Origin: Candidatus Cibiobacter qucibialis
GTDB lineage: Bacteria > Bacillota > Clostridia > Oscillospirales > Ruminococcaceae
DNA: 18,328 bases
NCBI GenBank assembly: GCA_004000625.1
Contig: SAUS01000054.1
Span: 1 to 18,328 of the forward strand
Direction of reading: 5' to 3'
The position numbers and the translations under genes were made by a program. Position 1 is the stretch's first letter, and the number at the start of each line of letters is the position of its first letter. The notes below the pieces were generated by a model. That model was not told the origin of the DNA, ran no database searches, and saw only the letters and a program-made list of their open reading frames with translations. This document shows, piece by piece, positions 1-6,006 of this stretch.

Positions 1-55
1 GGCATCTGCCGCACCTCGCTCGCCGTATCGGCACTTAGAATTATGCGGTATTGCC
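1..55. repeat. Element B, copy 1 (right end only, cut by window start)
   Basis: Positions 6-55 are identical over 50 bases to 10494-10543, the right end of the complete element B. The copy ends in the same terminal inverted repeat half, reading GGTATTGCC at 47-55. Bases 1-10 do not match the right arm of the complete copy; they match its left arm (GGCATCTGC at 10430-10438), so this copy seems to lack the central hairpin. The left part lies outside the window. Confidence 0.85.
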
Positions 56-112
56 TAAGATGTGGTAGTGTCCCCTGCGGCAAGCCGCCATCTTGAATGA
101 TTGCTGTCATTA

Positions 113-139
113 TATAATGTGTTTATTTTTGTAAGGAGT
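113..139 (+). promoter_or_regulatory. Likely -10 box and ribosome site of the ACP operon
   Basis: A consensus TATAAT lies at 113-118, about 30 bases before the ACP start, and AAGGAG at 134-139 is a strong ribosome site. No good -35 hexamer is found 16-18 bases upstream, so the promoter may need an activator. A small inverted repeat, GCGGC AA GCCGC at 77-88, sits where a regulator could bind. This is the only promoter-like sequence seen before the six-gene operon. Confidence 0.5.
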
Positions 140-148
140 GTTCTAACT

Positions 149-391
149 ATGACCGAACAGGCAATTCTGGAAGCTGTACAGGAAATTTTCCGCGATAATT
201 TTGACGATGATACCCTGGAAATCACCCGCGCCACCTGCGCTGATGACATTGAGGATTGGGACAGCCTGGAGCAGATCAACCTGCTGACCGCCATCGAGAA
301 AAAGTTCAACATCAAATTCAAGCTGGCCGATGTGCGCAACCTGAAAAACGTTGGCGACCTGCTGGACCTGGTTGCCCGCATGGTGGGTTAA
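149..391 (+). CDS. Acyl carrier protein (dedicated, non-FAS context)
   Basis: Phosphopantetheine carrier protein of 80 residues, the usual ACP length. The attachment serine is Ser39 in the DSL motif (residues 38-40), followed by a helix II of the usual type. The protein is rich in Asp and Glu. The ATG at 149 is chosen over the upstream in-frame start at 101 because AAGGAG lies at 134-139 and the upstream extension covers the -10 box. Its stop is one base from the next start, so it is probably translationally coupled to the MaoC gene. None of the usual fatty-acid synthesis neighbours (fabD, fabF, fabH, plsX) is present. It therefore probably carries an acyl group for the enzymes encoded downstream; that role is inferred from context. 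Confidence 0.93.
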   Translation: MTEQAILEAVQEIFRDNFDDDTLEITRATCADDIEDWDSLEQINLLTAIEKKFNIKFKLADVRNLKNVGDLLDLVARMVG

Positions 392-392
392 G

Positions 393-809
393 ATGAACCA
401 CTACACACTGGCCGAGATGACCCCCGGCCTGAGCGAAAGCTTTACCGTCACCGTAACGGAAGAGATGATGGCCCGGTTTGAAGCCATCACCGGGGATGTT
501 TCCCCCATCCACATGGATGCCGAATACGCCCAAAAGCGCGGCTACCCCGGCCGCGTGGTATACGGCATGCTGGGTGCCAGCTTTTTCTCCACCCTGGCTG
601 GCGTTTACCTGCCGGGCGAACACTGCCTGCTGCACGGCGTGGAGTGCAAGTTCGCCAAGCCGGTTTTCATTGGGGATACTTTGACCATTACCGGCACCGT
701 GGTAAACGTGAGTGAAGCCGTGGCTGAAGCGGAGATCAAGGCTGTTATCACCAACCAGGACGGTAAACGGGTCACGCGCGGCATCATCAAAGCCGGGCTG
801 GCCAAATAA
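393..809 (+). CDS. MaoC-like (R)-specific enoyl hydratase / 3-hydroxyacyl dehydratase
   Basis: Single hotdog-fold protein of 138 residues, the size of PhaJ-type enoyl-CoA hydratases. The catalytic motif is seen at residues 34-42: GDVSPIHMD, with Asp35 and His40 as the expected catalytic pair. Serine replaces the Asn usual in GDxNPxH, and YGML (57-60) stands where HGML is common. Such enzymes interconvert trans-2-enoyl and (R)-3-hydroxyacyl thioesters. The ATG at 393 is preferred to an in-frame start at 351 inside the ACP gene. It lies between the ACP and a FabG-like reductase, so an acyl-ACP substrate is likely, though CoA esters cannot be excluded. Confidence 0.87.
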   Translation: MNHYTLAEMTPGLSESFTVTVTEEMMARFEAITGDVSPIHMDAEYAQKRGYPGRVVYGMLGASFFSTLAGVYLPGEHCLLHGVECKFAKPVFIGDTLTITGTVVNVSEAVAEAEIKAVITNQDGKRVTRGIIKAGLAK

Positions 810-826
810 AAGTGAGGGTAACTTCC

Positions 827-1573
827 ATGGCATATACATATCTCATCACCGGCGCCACCAGCGATGTGGGCGCCGCACTGATTCGCCGCCTGCTGACCGA
901 AGCCCCCGGCGAGGACCGCACCATTCTGGCACAGGGCTGCGGCGATCTGGCCCGGCTGGATGCCTTAGTGCAGCAATTCCCCGGCCGCATTGTTACCTTT
1001 GACGCGGACCTTTCCAGCCCCGAAGCGGTGGATACCCTGTGCGCCCGCTTTGGCAAAGATTTGCCCTGCCCCACCCATTTTGTACACCTGCCGGCCCTGC
1101 CGGTGGTGAACGCCAAGTTCAAAGCGTTTGATGAAGCCCGGTTCCAGAAGGACTGGGAGATTCAGGTACATTCCGCCGTCAAGCTGTGCAAGGCGGTGTT
1201 GCCCGCCATGAGTAAGGCGAAGTTTGGCCGGGTGTTGTTTATCCAGACCAGCTACACCATTGGCTGCCCGCCCAAAAACACAGCTGCCTATGTAATGAAC
1301 AAGAGCGCTATCGGCGGGCTGGTGAAAAGCCTGGCTGTGGAGTACGCCCGCTTTGGCATAACGGTAAACTGCGTGGCCCCCAGCATGATGGAGACCCACT
1401 TTTTGAAGGATACGCCGGACCTGATCGTGCAGGCCGCAGCGGCAGACAACCCAATGGGCCGCAACGCCACGCCGGAGGATGTTGCCCCGGCCATGGCGTT
1501 CCTGTTGAGCGAGGAAGCCCGCTTTATCACCGGCGTTACCCTGCCGGTCACGGGAGGTTCCGCCATTGTCTGA
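827..1573 (+). CDS. SDR-family oxidoreductase, FabG-like
   Basis: Classical short-chain dehydrogenase/reductase of 248 residues. Visible are the nucleotide-binding motif TGATSDVG (8-15), catalytic Ser142, Tyr155 and Lys159 (YVMNK), the region after strand six (NCVAPSMMET) and a C-terminal GG-S segment typical of FabG. Two features depart from the family: the NNAG motif is replaced by HLPA (87-90), and the usual helix-E Asn position appears to be Gln. The ATG at 827 has GAGGG at 814-818; a GTG at 812 overlaps this ribosome site and is rejected. It probably reduces a 3-ketoacyl group on the neighbouring ACP, or oxidises a 3-hydroxyacyl or a sugar. Its end overlaps the next gene by 8 bases. Confidence 0.87.
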   Translation: MAYTYLITGATSDVGAALIRRLLTEAPGEDRTILAQGCGDLARLDALVQQFPGRIVTFDADLSSPEAVDTLCARFGKDLPCPTHFVHLPALPVVNAKFKAFDEARFQKDWEIQVHSAVKLCKAVLPAMSKAKFGRVLFIQTSYTIGCPPKNTAAYVMNKSAIGGLVKSLAVEYARFGITVNCVAPSMMETHFLKDTPDLIVQAAAADNPMGRNATPEDVAPAMAFLLSEEARFITGVTLPVTGGSAIV

Positions 1574-2579
1574 CCTTGTGCTGCGTTTAGCCCGCCCCGG
1601 CGAGGATGCCCGCATTGCGGACTTCATCAACCAGAATTTTGACATGCGCCTGCCGCTGATCAACCGGGCCGATTTTTACCAGTTCTATTATGCCCACACG
1701 CCCGGTGCTGCCCCGCAGTTTGCGCTGGCGGAGCAGGACGGCGAAATTCTGTGCGCCGCCGGGTACATTCTGGCCAACCAGAGCGAAACGCCGGATGTCT
1801 GGGTTTCGGTCTGGGTTGCCGCAAAGGGCCATAACGGTGTGGGGCTGGAGCTGATGGACGCCCTGTCCGGGCTTTTGAATGCCCGCGTGGTTGCCTGCAA
1901 CAACATCCGCGCCAACACCTGTGTGCTGTACCACTTTTTGGGCTGGCAGGCCGAGCGCCTGCCGCATTATTACCGCCTTGGCGCACCCGGTGCAAAGGGC
2001 TGGCAGCTGGCGGTGCCGGGTCCAAATTCTGCTCCCTTGCCGGTACAGGATGACCTGCCCCTGATCCGTGTGCCGGATGCCGCTGCGCTGGCCGCGCTTG
2101 GCCTGCCCCACAGCAGCCACACGCCACATAAAGATCTCTGGTACTTGCAGCGCCGGTACTTTGCCTACCCGCACCAGAGCTATGATGTGTGGGCGGTGCA
2201 GGAAGCCGGTGCCCTGCTGGCTTACGCGATCACCCGCACCATCACAGCTGCCGAGACCGGCTGCGTACCGGTGGTGCGGCTGGTGGATTTTATCGGCGAT
2301 GATGCTGTTCTGCCCCGCATTGGCGGCGCACTGGACAAGCTGCTGCACGATGCGGGCGCGGAATATCTGGATTGTTACAACGCCGGTATTCCTGCCGCCG
2401 TATGGGCCGCCGCCGGGCTGACGGAGCGGCGCGAGGACGATGGGGTCATTATCCCCAACTATCTGACCCCGCCGCTGCGGCAGAACACCGAGTATTATTA
2501 CTTTACCAACCAGCCGGACGGCTTTGTTCTTTTCAAGGCTGACGGCGACCAGGACAGACCCAACCTGCCCTGCGATTGA
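1566..2579 (+). CDS. GNAT-like acyltransferase-type protein, TTG start
   Basis: Protein of 337 residues. Residues 5-140 look like a GNAT domain: a strand-rich start, then AAKGHNGVGLEL (85-96), which resembles the acyl-CoA pyrophosphate loop, and a YHFLGW segment near 122-127 where GNATs often have Y..LGF. The second half (about 165-337) has a VVRLVDFIGDD strand and a GAEYLDCYNAG segment, and looks like a second, degenerate GNAT or FemAB-like lobe. It ends in FKADGDQDRPN (323-333). From memory only, similar endings occur in proteins of bacterial surface-sugar clusters. The TTG at 1566 is supported by GGGAGG at 1552-1557 with an 8-base spacer, inside the preceding gene. It may move an acyl group from the ACP to an acceptor; this is inference. 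Confidence 0.62.
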   Translation: MSDLVLRLARPGEDARIADFINQNFDMRLPLINRADFYQFYYAHTPGAAPQFALAEQDGEILCAAGYILANQSETPDVWVSVWVAAKGHNGVGLELMDALSGLLNARVVACNNIRANTCVLYHFLGWQAERLPHYYRLGAPGAKGWQLAVPGPNSAPLPVQDDLPLIRVPDAAALAALGLPHSSHTPHKDLWYLQRRYFAYPHQSYDVWAVQEAGALLAYAITRTITAAETGCVPVVRLVDFIGDDAVLPRIGGALDKLLHDAGAEYLDCYNAGIPAAVWAAAGLTERREDDGVIIPNYLTPPLRQNTEYYYFTNQPDGFVLFKADGDQDRPNLPCD

Positions 2580-2590
2580 GGATAACTGCC

Positions 2591-3355
2591 ATGAAAATTG
2601 CATTGGTGACCGGTGCTTCCAGCGGTTTGGGGCGCGAGTTTGTGCGCCAGATTGCGGAACAGGGCAAAGTGGAAGAAATTTGGGCCATCGCCCGCCGCCG
2701 TGACCGGCTGGAAGCGCTGCAATCCATCAGCGCAGTGCCCATCCGGGTGCTGGCGCTTGACCTGACCCGCCCGGGCGATATGGAGTACCTGCGCAACACC
2801 CTGCAGGATGAACTGCCGGACATCCGCATTTTGGTCAATGCGGCAGGCATGGGGCGCATGGGTCCGACGGTGGATATTCCCGCCAAAGACAACGACGCCA
2901 TGATCGACCTGAACTGCCGCGCCGCCGTGGATGTGACCGATGCGGCGTTCCCCTATCTGCACCCAGGCAGTCAGGTACTGGAGATTTGCTCCACCGCGGG
3001 GTTCCAGCCCATTCCGGGGCTGAACGTATACGCCGCCACCAAGGCGTTCCTGCTCAGCTACACCCAGACGCTGCATTACGAGCTTTCCCCTGCGGGCATC
3101 CATGTTACTGCGGTATGCCCCTACTGGGTCAAGGATACCGAGTTCATTGGCATTGCGGAAAAAGGCGGGCATGGCTTCCGCCATTATCCGCTGGCCAGCC
3201 GCAGCCAGGATGTTGTGCGCCGCGCCCTGCGGGACAGCGCGCTGAACCTGCGCGTCAGCACACCGGGGCTGGTGTGCACGCTGCACCGCGCCGCGGCAAA
3301 AGTTACCCCCAACCTGCTCTGCCTGCCGCTGGCCGACTGGCTGAGCCACGTTTGA
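2591..3355 (+). CDS. SDR-family NAD(P)-dependent oxidoreductase
   Basis: Complete classical SDR of 254 residues with every catalytic motif intact: TGASSGLG (7-14), NAAG (83-86), Asn108, Ser134, Tyr147 and Lys151 (YAATK). Arginines at 35-37 after the second strand suggest NADPH. The overall look is of the DltE/YqjQ-like group that acts on ketones and lipids, with a C-terminal tail after residue 220 rich in hydrophobic residues. The ATG at 2591 is preceded by GAGG at 2579-2582; the in-frame start at 2576 overlaps the previous stop region and is less likely. It is the second reductase of the operon. Its substrate cannot be read from sequence. Confidence 0.88.
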   Translation: MKIALVTGASSGLGREFVRQIAEQGKVEEIWAIARRRDRLEALQSISAVPIRVLALDLTRPGDMEYLRNTLQDELPDIRILVNAAGMGRMGPTVDIPAKDNDAMIDLNCRAAVDVTDAAFPYLHPGSQVLEICSTAGFQPIPGLNVYAATKAFLLSYTQTLHYELSPAGIHVTAVCPYWVKDTEFIGIAEKGGHGFRHYPLASRSQDVVRRALRDSALNLRVSTPGLVCTLHRAAAKVTPNLLCLPLADWLSHV

Positions 3356-3384
3356 CCCAGCCTTACAATACGGAGGAATCCATT

Positions 3385-3597
3385 ATGGAAAAGCACCAAT
3401 ACATCTGCCCCAAATGCGGCTGCCAGCAGTATGAATCGGACCGGCTGCAGGCCACCGGCGGGAACTTCGCCAAAATGTTTGACATCCAGAACAAAAAGTT
3501 CGTCACCATCAGCTGCTGCAACTGCGGCTACACCGAACTGTACCGCCAGACCGGCGGCGAAGGCTGGGATTTGCTGGACTTTTTGAGTGGGCACTAA
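3385..3597 (+). CDS. Small zinc-ribbon protein (DUF2082 / Zn_ribbon_13-like)
   Basis: Protein of 70 residues with two CxxC knuckles, CPKC near residues 8-11 and CCNC near 44-47, separated by the conserved-looking stretch ATGGNFAKMFDIQNKKF. That arrangement matches the family of nucleic-acid-binding-like zinc ribbons once called DUF2082. Start ATG at 3385 has CGGAGGA at 3371-3377. It follows the second SDR by 29 bases and precedes the terminator at 3819, so it is the last gene of the operon, although such ribbons occur in many contexts and it need not share the pathway. Its molecular role is not known. Confidence 0.83.
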   Translation: MEKHQYICPKCGCQQYESDRLQATGGNFAKMFDIQNKKFVTISCCNCGYTELYRQTGGEGWDLLDFLSGH

Positions 3598-3686
3598 AAC
3601 CGCGGGCATTCCATCCCCCCGCCTGCCGAGCGTTGCAGCAGCCCGGCATCGCCCCGGTACGTTTTCAGCCTATGCTTTCTATTTAG

Positions 3687-3801
3687 GGTGTATCTGAAAA
3701 GTCGAAAATATCGTCTATTTCTACAAGCGCAGCAGGATTTTACGCTAAATCCTGCTTGTGTTTGCAAAATATCCGTCATTTTCTTTGTTTTCAGATACAC
3801 C
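3687..3801. mobile_element. Element A: 115-bp MITE-like palindromic element with TTAG target duplication
   Basis: The ends are perfect 14-base inverted repeats: GGTGTATCTGAAAA at 3687-3700 and its complement at 3788-3801. The sequence TTAG lies directly outside both ends (3683-3686 and 3802-3805), as expected of a 4-base target duplication. Inside is a perfect 10-base stem, AGCAGGATTT at 3731-3740 and its complement at 3747-3756, with loop TACGCT. There is no coding capacity. A partial relative lies at 18186-18221. Size, ends and duplication fit a miniature inverted-repeat element moved in trans; a YTAR-like target recalls IS5-group elements, but the parent is not in the window. Confidence 0.82.
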
Positions 3802-3818
3802 TTAGCGTTTACTATGTT

Positions 3819-3857
3819 TTAAGGCCCGATGCGCTTGCATCGGGCCTTAAGTTTTTA
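3819..3857 (+). terminator. Rho-independent terminator of the ACP operon
   Basis: A perfect stem, TTAAGGCCCGATGC (3819-3832) with its complement at 3837-3850 and loop GCTT, is followed by GTTTTTATTT. It lies 220 bases after the zinc-ribbon stop, beyond element A, so element A seems to have been inserted between the last gene and its terminator. There is no T-run on the minus side, so it does not serve the convergent hydrolase gene. Confidence 0.88.
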
Positions 3858-4048
3858 TTTGCAATAAATAATAAAGTATATTCGTGTCAGCGCTTCAAAA
3901 AGCGCGATAAACAATAAAATCGCCAGCAGGGCGGGATGACCTCATCCCGCTGCCCCATGCCCATCTGGCCCATTAAAAATGTGCAACTAACGAACATATT
4001 ATTTGTGGAGCGATGCAATTTCCATTATCGCATATGCCCCAATGTATC

Positions 4049-4068
4049 GGAACGGTCAAGACCGTTCC
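4049..4068. repeat. Short perfect hairpin GGAACGGT/ACCGTTCC
   Basis: An eight-base perfect inverted repeat with loop CAAG. It lies 41 bases past the hydrolase stop on the minus strand. No T-run follows on either strand, so it is a poor intrinsic terminator; it could be a 3' mRNA-stabilising hairpin or a fragment of a dispersed repeat. Confidence 0.6.
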
Positions 4069-4108
4069 CTACAGAATAACGTGCAATCCACATTTATCCT
4101 ATCATTAT

Positions 4109-5059
4109 TTATTGACTCTCATCTTCCGGCAGGCGATCCATCAGCCAGCCGTACACATAATCAAACACTTCTTCGCGGTTGGTTTCGTTGTGCAGCTCAT
4201 GGCGGGCATCGTGCCAGATTTCGCAGCTCAGGTCCTGTACACCGGCATCCCCCAGCATGGCCCACACTTTGCGCACGCCCGCGCCGTAATCACCAACAGG
4301 GTCCGCCGTTCCGGCAATCAGCAGCACCGGCAGATCCTTGCGGATATTCTGTGCCCATTTGCGGCTGCTGACATGGCACAGGGTGGCCAGCATTTCGCGG
4401 TAGGTCGCCGCGGTAAATGGGAAGGTGCACAGCGTGTCTGCATCGTATGCCTTTACCACTTCCGGGTCACGGCTGATCCAGGCATTGGGCGAAACAGCAT
4501 CCGGAATGCGGTTGCAATAGGCCCCCATATTCAGCTTGACCAGCGTTTTGGAAACATATTTTGGCCCGCGCACAGCTGCGGTCAGCGCGGCAACCGCCCA
4601 GCCCGCCTGGTTGCGGATGTGCGGACCCGCCGTGCCGCTGAAAATAGCGCCGGAGATGCTTTCCGGCCAGGTTTCGGCATACCAGCGGGCGTAAAAGCTG
4701 CCCATGCTGTGGCCATACAAAAATACCGGCACGCCAGGGAACTTTTGGTGGATGATGCCGTTCATCGTGTGCAGGTCATTCAGCAGGTGGTAACGGCCGC
4801 GGGGCTCGCCATAATGGCCGTGCTCCCCTTTGTTTGCGGTACCACCGTGACCCAGGTGGTCGTTGCCGGCCAGAGCTATGCCGCGCTGGGCATACCACTG
4901 CGCCATGGGGCGGTAGCGCTGTACATACTCGCACATGCCGTGGCTGAGCTGCAGCACGGCGCGCACCGGCACCCCCGGCATGGTATACATGCTGGCCGCC
5001 ACGGTATGAACACCATCGGCAGACGGGAAACGAATTTCTTCACACTGCAGTTGGGGCAT
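4109..5059 (-). CDS. Alpha/beta hydrolase, monoglyceride lipase / lysophospholipase-like
   Basis: Serine hydrolase of 316 residues of the Hydrolase_4 (PF12146-like) group. Visible are the oxyanion region LSHGMCEY (38-45), the nucleophile elbow GHSMG with Ser118, the acid Asp253 in AGTADPVG, and His287 in ARHE, in the normal order and spacing, with a cap region between about 140 and 230. There is no signal peptide, so it is probably cytosolic. Such enzymes hydrolyse monoacylglycerols or lysophospholipids. The ATG at 5059 is chosen because GGAGG precedes it at the usual distance; an upstream in-frame ATG at 5110 falls inside the operator. It is transcribed alone and is probably controlled by the palindrome at 5109-5133. 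Confidence 0.88.
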   Translation of the reverse strand: MPQLQCEEIRFPSADGVHTVAASMYTMPGVPVRAVLQLSHGMCEYVQRYRPMAQWYAQRGIALAGNDHLGHGGTANKGEHGHYGEPRGRYHLLNDLHTMNGIIHQKFPGVPVFLYGHSMGSFYARWYAETWPESISGAIFSGTAGPHIRNQAGWAVAALTAAVRGPKYVSKTLVKLNMGAYCNRIPDAVSPNAWISRDPEVVKAYDADTLCTFPFTAATYREMLATLCHVSSRKWAQNIRKDLPVLLIAGTADPVGDYGAGVRKVWAMLGDAGVQDLSCEIWHDARHELHNETNREEVFDYVYGWLMDRLPEDESQ

Positions 5060-5108
5060 AGGTCTTACCTCCGCTGTTTTGGTCTGGCCGCACCGCACAG
5101 GGCAGCAC

Positions 5109-5133
5109 ATACACTATTCTATAAATAGTGTAT
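5109..5133. promoter_or_regulatory. Perfect 10+5+10 palindrome over the hydrolase promoter (candidate operator)
   Basis: Arms ATACACTATT (5109-5118) and AATAGTGTAT (5124-5133) are perfect complements with a 5-base centre. The palindrome covers the -10 box and the predicted transcription start, the classic place for a repressor. Because transcription should begin inside it, it would act as DNA and not as an mRNA hairpin. The size suits a dimeric TetR- or MarR-like repressor; no such gene is in the window. Confidence 0.7.
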
Positions 5134-5155
5134 CACAGTTTACCGCGCAGAACAA
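5127..5155 (-). promoter_or_regulatory. Promoter of the alpha/beta hydrolase gene
   Basis: On the minus strand, TTGTTC (5155-5150) and TACACT (5132-5127) are 17 bases apart, and TGA just before TACACT gives an extended -10. The predicted start of transcription is near 5120, giving a leader of about 60 bases. Confidence 0.65.
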
Positions 5156-5198
5156 CGCACAGCAACGCTGTTTTGCACAAAATTCACCCCACAAATGC

Positions 5199-5238
5199 CA
5201 AAACAGCCCGCCTGAACGGTGAACATCAGGCAGGCTGT
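5199..5238 (-). terminator. Rho-independent terminator of the Fur-family gene
   Basis: ACAGCCCGCCTGA at 5203-5215 pairs with 5226-5238 (12 of 13 positions) around a 10-base loop. Read on the minus strand, the stem starts five bases after the stop codon of the Fur-family gene and is followed by TTTT. The short T-run makes it moderate in strength. Confidence 0.75.
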
Positions 5239-5242
5239 CTCC

Positions 5243-5641
5243 TTACAATTCCTCGGTTTCCTGGGCCGCTTTGACGGCGCATTCATCGCACAGGCCAAAC
5301 ACAGTCAGGCTGTAATCTTCCGGCACAATATCGGGGCAGGCATCAATCAGGGCTTTGAGCTGCGCATCCGAAATATGGATGCTTTTTACTTTTTGGCAGC
5401 TGCGGCAATACAACTGCTGATGATCCTCCTGCGGGCCCTCAAAACGGTCTGCTTCGCCGGGGATGGAAACACGCCGCACTTTGCCAATATCAACCAACGT
5501 ATTCAGGTCGCGGTAAACGGTGCCAAGGCTCAGCCGCGGGCACACTGCCCGCAGAGACGTACAGATCTGCTCCGCGGTTGGATAATCGCTGCGCGAAAGT
5601 ACCTCCCGCAAAATCAGTTCACGTTGATGAGAATAGCGCAT
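5243..5641 (-). CDS. Fur/PerR-family regulator with degenerate regulatory metal site
   Basis: Metal-type repressor of 132 residues. The winged helix spans about residues 1-60 (PTAEQI, then LSLGTVYRDLNTL as recognition region). The structural zinc site is intact: Cys79, Cys82, Cys118 and Cys121. Aligned by eye with B. subtilis PerR, the regulatory ligands have mostly changed: H37 is Tyr20, D85 is Glu68, H91 is kept as His74, H93 is Gln76 and D104 is Ser87. It may therefore not sense Fe, Mn or peroxide in the normal way. The ATG at 5641 has AAGGAG just upstream; the start matches the short N-terminus common in clostridial Fur proteins. It is monocistronic, with its own promoter and terminator. 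Confidence 0.88.
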   Translation of the reverse strand: MRYSHQRELILREVLSRSDYPTAEQICTSLRAVCPRLSLGTVYRDLNTLVDIGKVRRVSIPGEADRFEGPQEDHQQLYCRSCQKVKSIHISDAQLKALIDACPDIVPEDYSLTVFGLCDECAVKAAQETEEL

Positions 5642-5726
5642 ACTAAAAATCTCCTTCTCATACAATGCAGAGGAAAGAACTCGAAATATTTTCCACTTCA
5701 CATTGTATACATGATTCCTGTACCCT

Positions 5727-5756
5727 ATCATATCAAATGATATTAAAGATTGTCAA
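5727..5756 (-). promoter_or_regulatory. Promoter of the Fur-family gene with internal palindrome
   Basis: On the minus strand a consensus -35 TTGACA (5756-5751) and TATGAT (5732-5727) are separated by 18 bases. The perfect inverted repeat ATATCA AA TGATAT at 5730-5743 overlaps the -10 box and spacer. This would be a natural site for autoregulation by the Fur-family protein, although AT-rich promoters produce short palindromes by chance. Confidence 0.75.
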
Positions 5757-6006
5757 TACATTAAAATGTGACGTTTTTTCGAAAAAGTTCTTGATATTTT
5801 CTTTCGAGCTAACAGGAATTAACTGTAATAATGTTGCCTTTTCTGATTATCTCGGCATTTTTCTTTTGTCATTCAGGAGATGATTTAATTTTTGACACTG
5901 TTTTTTCTTTTTGTTCAATTCCCATAAAATATTTTCATCAAAAAAATCTTTTTATATTCCTATTTTGATATAGGTTATTATGGTTTTTACTGTGCGCAAT
6001 TATCGT

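Larger units (their letters stand above)
3598..4108. other. Gene-free region with a MITE, a terminator and several hairpins
   Basis: These 511 bases separate the ACP operon from the convergent hydrolase gene. From left to right they hold element A (3687-3801), the operon terminator (3819-3857), a short inverted repeat GCGCTT/AAGCGC near 3888-3906, a nine-base perfect inverted repeat GCGGGATGA/TCATCCCGC at 3931-3950, and GGAACGGT/ACCGTTCC at 4049-4068. No credible coding sequence was found; open frames here cross the repeats and lack ribosome sites. Confidence 0.8.

Noticed and set aside
812..826. GTG start five codons upstream for the first SDR
   Set aside because: It overlaps the GAGGG ribosome site that serves the ATG at 827.
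1587..2603. Open frame of 338 codons antisense to the GNAT-like gene
   Set aside because: Shadow frame; composition is typical of antisense GC-rich DNA and there is no ribosome site, while the plus-strand gene is well placed in an operon.
4013..5128. Open frame of 371 codons antisense to the alpha/beta hydrolase
   Set aside because: The minus strand has a complete catalytic triad, ribosome site and promoter; the plus frame has none and runs across a hairpin and the operator.
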